A stretch of DNA of 33,678 nucleotides, from the NCBI GenBank assembly GCA_021813765.1, contig JAKAJM010000023.1:1-33678 (forward strand), in the 5' to 3' direction. Made by a program: the position numbers and the translations under genes. This document shows positions 29,791 through 33,678 of the stretch, piece by piece. Under the pieces are notes generated by a model that was not told the origin of the DNA, did no database searches, and saw only the letters and a program-made list of their open reading frames with translations. Origin of the DNA: Nitrospirota bacterium (GTDB lineage: Bacteria > Nitrospirota > Thermodesulfovibrionia > Thermodesulfovibrionales > JdFR-88). How positions within the stretch are numbered: position 1 is the first letter of the stretch; the number at the start of each line of letters is the position of its first letter.

Positions 29791-30453
29791 ATGCAGAAGT
29801 CAGAGGCGTTCGAATTCAAGCAGTGCATCACGATAGCCAGGGCATTGGGGAAGAAGGCAAAAAACCTGAAACAACTGAGGGACTCCATGGCGGTGGTGCA
29901 CCCCGCCTCAATTTATCATCATACCTATCAGTATTTCCTAAAAGGGCATACCATGGAGTATACGAACGATTTTGCCCAGTGGGCGGGCGAAAGTCTTGAA
30001 AACAGGGCGCTCTCCGAGCATCTGTCGATCGTGGACCCCTACGAATTCAAAAATGTGGAAGACTTAAGAAAAGAGCTGTTGAGCGTTATGGACGGCTATG
30101 TTGAGAAGTTGATCCAGAAAGACGCGGCCCCCGGGGACGAGTTTTTCTTTCACGAGGGATTTACGGTCGTTTTTCCGGCAGGCATAAGGGCAAGGGACCT
30201 CGCGGAGTTCCAGATAGCAATGAAGGTGCTCGAAAAAGGCGCGATCTATTATCACTTTTATGATGCGAGGGCGCGCCACGGAGTGGACGATTTTTCAACA
30301 TGGGTCCTTGAAACCCTCGGGAAGGAGAAACTTGCCGGGCAAATAAGGGCGGTTGACCCCTTCATGCTCAGCACCGAAGGAGTAAGGGCCCGTATCCTTA
30401 GGGCCGTCGAGGGCGAACTGATAAACGAAATAAAGGAAGGAGATGCGCTGTGA
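29791..30453 (+). CDS. DUF5752-family protein
   Basis: 220 residues from ATG 29791; TGGAGG lies at 29774-29779, and an upstream TTG 29773 is rejected because it overlaps that site. Two similar halves are seen, each with a helix and a YHHTYQYFLKG or YYHFYDARARHG signature followed by a VDPYEFKNVEDLR- or VDPFMLSTEGVR-type segment, so the protein is an internal duplication. Proteins of this type sit beside trehalose or sucrose-type glycosyltransferase genes, as here. It overlaps otsA by four bases. Its biochemical role is unknown to me; a regulatory partner of OtsA is inferred. Confidence 0.7.
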   Translation: MQKSEAFEFKQCITIARALGKKAKNLKQLRDSMAVVHPASIYHHTYQYFLKGHTMEYTNDFAQWAGESLENRALSEHLSIVDPYEFKNVEDLRKELLSVMDGYVEKLIQKDAAPGDEFFFHEGFTVVFPAGIRARDLAEFQIAMKVLEKGAIYYHFYDARARHGVDDFSTWVLETLGKEKLAGQIRAVDPFMLSTEGVRARILRAVEGELINEIKEGDAL

Positions 30454-32702
30454 AGATCACCCTCCGCCTGATCGTGTCCCTGGTCCTCGCTGTAACGTCC
30501 GTTACGGCCGGTTTTTCGTTGTACCAGGTGGACAAGGAGAAAAGCCGCATGGCAAGCAGCCTTGAGCGGAGGACCTCCATCCTTGCCGACAGCCTCCGTG
30601 AATCGGTGGCTTATCTTGTGAGGCGCGGGCTTTCAGCAAGGCTTGAAGGGCTTGTCGTCAGGTTCGGCAACCGGAAGCGGCTTGAGGGCATCGCCGTGTT
30701 CGACATGGACGGCAACATCATAACGGCCACGCCGGAGCTCGAGCCGGACATACCCCAGCCGTTCCCCGAAGCGGTCAAGACCATGCTGTCAAACAGCCCT
30801 TCAAGCAGGCTAAGGGACATAAACGGGAAAGAGACTTATATTTATGTCCTGCCGCTTAAGTCGAAGGGGAAGACCAACGGCGCGATGGCCCTTTTCAACG
30901 ATGCCTCCTACATAAACCTGAGGCTGAAAGAGATATGGAAATATAACCTGCTCAGGTTCCTCATCTATACTGTCCTCATCGTCCTCATAACGCTGGTCGT
31001 GGTGAGGTGGAGCATTACCGGCCCCATCGCCCGTATGGCCCAGTGGATGAGGGAGGTAAGGACCGGCAAGGACAAGGCCGACCTCTCCAGGTTCCCCAGG
31101 GGGGACATCCTTTCTTCCCTGATCAACGAGGCGTCCCATATGGCAAAGAGCCTCACAGCGGCGCGAGCCAAGGCGGAGGAAGAGGCAAAACTGCGTTTTA
31201 GGGCCGCCTCTTTGTGGACAGCCCACCGTCTGAAAGAGCACATGCGGGCGGAGTTGAACGGTAAGAAGCTCTTCCTTGTCTCAAACCGTGAGCCCTATAT
31301 GCATGAAAAAAGCGGCCGCGATATCAGGTGTATTGTCCCTGCCGGGGGGTTAGTCACCGCCCTGGACCCGGTAATGCGCATTTGCGATGGCCTGTGGCTT
31401 GCTCATGGCGGAGGGGACGCCGACAGGGAGACGGTGGACGCTTATGACAAGGTGCGCGTGCCTCCGGAAGAGCCGGCTTATACTCTGAGGCGGGTATGGC
31501 TTTCAAAGGAAGAGGAGATGGGATACTACTACGGGTTTTCAAACGAGGGGATATGGCCACTCTGCCATATCACCCATACACGTCCGGTCTTCCGTCTGGA
31601 GGACTGGGTCTATTATCAGAAAGTAAACCAGAAATTCGCTGAGGCCCTGCTTGAGGAGATCAAGGACGAGGAATGCCCCCTGATACTTATACAGGACTAC
31701 CATCTTGCGCTCCTGCCCCTGCTAATAAAAGAGAAGCGGCCCGATGCCAGGGTTGCGCTATTCTGGCACATCCCATGGCCGAACCCCGAGGCGTTTGGCA
31801 TCTGCCCGTGGCAGCAGGAGATACTGATGGGCATGCTCGGGGCAGACCTTGTGGGTTTCCACATACAGTTCCACTGCAACAACTTCCTGGACACGGTGGA
31901 GCGGTTCATTGAGTCCAAGACCGATTGGGAGCAGTTCTCTGTAACCAGGGGCGGTCATACCACCCTTGTAAAGTCCTTCCCGATAAGCGTGAGCTTCGAA
32001 AATTTCCCTGATACGGAGGCCGCCAGAAAGGAAAACAGGTCTTTAAGGGAGCAACTGTTCAGGGAAACGGGACTGCACGCAAAGTACCTGGGCGTTGGGG
32101 TGGACCGCATAGACTATACAAAGGGCATACCGGAGCGCTTCAGCGCGGTCGAGCGCTTTCTGGAAAAAAACCATGAGTTCATTGGGCAGTTCACTTTCGT
32201 AGAGCTTGGCGCGCCCAGCCGGACGCATATTAAAAAATACCACGACCTCATTGCGGAGGTTGAGGAGACCGTTGAGAGAGTGAACTGGCGCTTTCAGACC
32301 AAGGAGTGGAAGCCCATCCTGTTTTTGAAGGCCCACCACACGCATGAGGAGATAAGCCGTTTCTACAAGTCGGCCGACTTGTGCATGGTCACGTCCCTGC
32401 ATGACGGGATGAACCTTGTGGCAAAGGAGTTTGTTTCGGCGCGGGACGACGGTGACGGAGCCCTGATCCTTAGCCAGTTCGCAGGCGCATCAAGGGAGCT
32501 TACGGACGCGCTTATCATAAATCCATACGACATAGAGGAAATGGCTGATGCCATATACCGTTGCCTTACGATGGATGAAAATGAAAAAAAGGAACGGATG
32601 GCGCGCATGCGGCATGTGGTAAGGGAGAACAACATCTACCGCTGGGCTGGGGACCTGATCACGGCGCTCGCCCGTCTGAGGCCCTCAAGTTGCATGGAAT
32701 GA
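30450..32702 (+). CDS. otsA: Trehalose-6-phosphate synthase with N-terminal membrane sensor-like region
   Basis: 750 residues from GTG 30450. Residues ~5-25 and ~170-190 are membrane helices flanking an extracytoplasmic domain of ~145 residues (EGIAVFDMDGNIITATPELE; YIYVLPLKSKGKTNGAMALF), like the sensor domains of histidine kinases. A HAMP-like linker follows (SITGPIARMAQWMREVRTGK). From ~270 a full GT20 synthase begins: FLVSNREPYMHEK, GGLVTALDPVM, QDYHLALLPLL (415-425), HIPWPNPEAFGICPW, and VDRIDYTKGIPERF. It makes trehalose-6-phosphate from a nucleotide-activated glucose and glucose-6-phosphate. Standard OtsA is ~470 residues and cytosolic, so this version is membrane-bound. Confidence 0.9.
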   Translation: MKITLRLIVSLVLAVTSVTAGFSLYQVDKEKSRMASSLERRTSILADSLRESVAYLVRRGLSARLEGLVVRFGNRKRLEGIAVFDMDGNIITATPELEPDIPQPFPEAVKTMLSNSPSSRLRDINGKETYIYVLPLKSKGKTNGAMALFNDASYINLRLKEIWKYNLLRFLIYTVLIVLITLVVVRWSITGPIARMAQWMREVRTGKDKADLSRFPRGDILSSLINEASHMAKSLTAARAKAEEEAKLRFRAASLWTAHRLKEHMRAELNGKKLFLVSNREPYMHEKSGRDIRCIVPAGGLVTALDPVMRICDGLWLAHGGGDADRETVDAYDKVRVPPEEPAYTLRRVWLSKEEEMGYYYGFSNEGIWPLCHITHTRPVFRLEDWVYYQKVNQKFAEALLEEIKDEECPLILIQDYHLALLPLLIKEKRPDARVALFWHIPWPNPEAFGICPWQQEILMGMLGADLVGFHIQFHCNNFLDTVERFIESKTDWEQFSVTRGGHTTLVKSFPISVSFENFPDTEAARKENRSLREQLFRETGLHAKYLGVGVDRIDYTKGIPERFSAVERFLEKNHEFIGQFTFVELGAPSRTHIKKYHDLIAEVEETVERVNWRFQTKEWKPILFLKAHHTHEEISRFYKSADLCMVTSLHDGMNLVAKEFVSARDDGDGALILSQFAGASRELTDALIINPYDIEEMADAIYRCLTMDENEKKERMARMRHVVRENNIYRWAGDLITALARLRPSSCME

Positions 32703-33511
32703 AAGAGAGGGGCGGGCCGGTTTACTTCTTCGGCGCGGAAGCAAGCTCCGTTTCTGGGACGCTTCCGGGCCGAAGTATAGCTCTTTTTCTGGATTTCGAC
32801 GGAACTCTGGTGCCGATACAAAAAGATCCGGGCCGATGCGCGCTGTCCGGAGAAACAAAGAGTCAACTGCAATCTCTTGCGGGTTCAGACCGCCATTTTG
32901 TGGCCGTATTGAGCGGCAGGGCGCTAAGCGATATCAAATCCAGGATCGGCATTCAAAACATCTGCTATGGCGGAAATCACGGCCTCGTCATATCGGGCAA
33001 AGGCATGCGGTTTGTCCACCAGGAAGCATCGCGGGCCATGCGCGCCATTGACAGGGCAGCGCAAAAGCTCAATAAAGAGATCACGGGCTTTCCCGGTGCC
33101 TGGGTCGAACAAAAAAAATACTCCGTAAGCCTCCATTACCGTTTGGCTGACAAAAAGGCAATTCCGGAGCTGAAAAAGATTTTTCATGAAGTCTCGGCGG
33201 GTTTTCTCAGGAGTAAAGTGCTTGCGGTAATGAAAGGGAAAAAGGTCCTCGAACTGATGCCCGCGTCCTGGGACAAAGGACTGGCCGTCCTCTGGATATT
33301 GAACCGTTTGGAAGGCGGTTACCTGCCCATGTTCATTGGCGACGACGTGACAGACGAGGCGGCCTTCAGGGAGCTGAAAAAAAGAGGAATAACCATCCGT
33401 GTAGGCAAGTCGAAAAGCACCCTTGCCAATTTTTATTTGAAGGACCGTCAGGAGGTTTACCGTTTATTGGAGTCTATCCGGGTGCAGCCCAATAGCTTAA
33501 AAAAGGAATAG
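32699..33511 (+). CDS. otsB: Trehalose-6-phosphate phosphatase
   Basis: 270 residues from ATG 32699, which overlaps the otsA stop (ATGA); an in-frame TTG at 32690 is less likely. This is a HAD-superfamily enzyme: FLDFDGTLVP with nucleophile Asp32 and Asp34, VLSGRALSDIKSR, YGGNHGLVI, LELMPASWDKG, and GDDVTDEAAFRE as the C-terminal acidic motif. It dephosphorylates trehalose-6-phosphate to trehalose, completing the pathway started by OtsA. Translational coupling to otsA fits their joint role in osmotic or desiccation protection. Confidence 0.9.
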   Translation: MKERGGPVYFFGAEASSVSGTLPGRSIALFLDFDGTLVPIQKDPGRCALSGETKSQLQSLAGSDRHFVAVLSGRALSDIKSRIGIQNICYGGNHGLVISGKGMRFVHQEASRAMRAIDRAAQKLNKEITGFPGAWVEQKKYSVSLHYRLADKKAIPELKKIFHEVSAGFLRSKVLAVMKGKKVLELMPASWDKGLAVLWILNRLEGGYLPMFIGDDVTDEAAFRELKKRGITIRVGKSKSTLANFYLKDRQEVYRLLESIRVQPNSLKKE

Positions 33512-33611
33512 ACATTACCCGGCATTTACCGGATTTCTATCCATTTCTTGCCTGGACACGGTCGCGCCCCGGAGACGTTTCCCCATATTTCTTTCCCTGC
33601 CCCCATTCGGA

Positions 33612-33644
<33 letters not shown>

Positions 33645-33678
33645 ATTTTTGTATCTCTTTATTGGTATAAAATTTTTT

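Overview
The window looks like a bacterial contig in which a phage or provirus region (about 1-23,520) abuts ordinary chromosome (about 23,626-33,678). Coding is dense, with short ATGA or GTGA overlaps and Shine-Dalgarno (SD) starts. The chromosomal side carries tRNA genes, a Sec-type lipoprotein, LapA-like and FkbM-like proteins and a trehalose operon. This fits a Gram-negative bacterium, perhaps Nitrospirota- or Desulfobacterota-like, but I cannot place it more closely.

Positions 3-5,073 hold small early genes: an open-ended gene with tetrapeptide repeats, several unknown proteins, a ParB-like domain that appears frameshifted, and a large zinc-finger/TOPRIM/helicase replication protein. Next comes an AT-rich stretch without a clear gene (5,330-5,800). 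It holds eleven copies of the 9-mer GTGGTGCAG in a symmetric layout and is the best origin candidate. Positions 5,803-7,523 hold small genes and an orphan fragment resembling a phage tail-tip (J-like) protein.

Positions 7,677-20,162 are a long one-strand module: a zinc-ribbon protein, a transglutaminase-like enzyme, highly basic proteins with repeated R/K-N-P motifs, a probable major capsid protein framed by hairpins, several beta-rich virion candidates, and a series of small proteins each ending in one membrane segment. A beta-helix spike-like protein with a signal peptide closes the module. Positions 20,159-22,303 are a lysis/entry cassette with two lytic transglycosylases, small membrane proteins and a papain-like H/C hydrolase. 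I recognise no terminase, portal, tape-measure or tail-tube gene. With the repeated C-terminal membrane anchors, this suggests a tailless virus with a membrane in its virion. That is inference: the left end of the element, and any packaging ATPase or integrase, lies outside the window.

A minus-strand glycosyltransferase-like gene and two minus-strand tRNA genes (Arg-CCG, His-GTG) lie at the junction. The 3' end of tRNA-Arg faces the viral region, as expected for integration at a tRNA. The chromosomal part then has a cation exchanger, a DUF3313-like lipoprotein, a decayed MlaE/STAS-type gene, an FkbM methyltransferase, a short-chain dehydrogenase, a LapA-like protein, and a DUF5752-otsA-otsB operon in which OtsA carries an N-terminal membrane sensor-like region. 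The window ends in a 24-T run.
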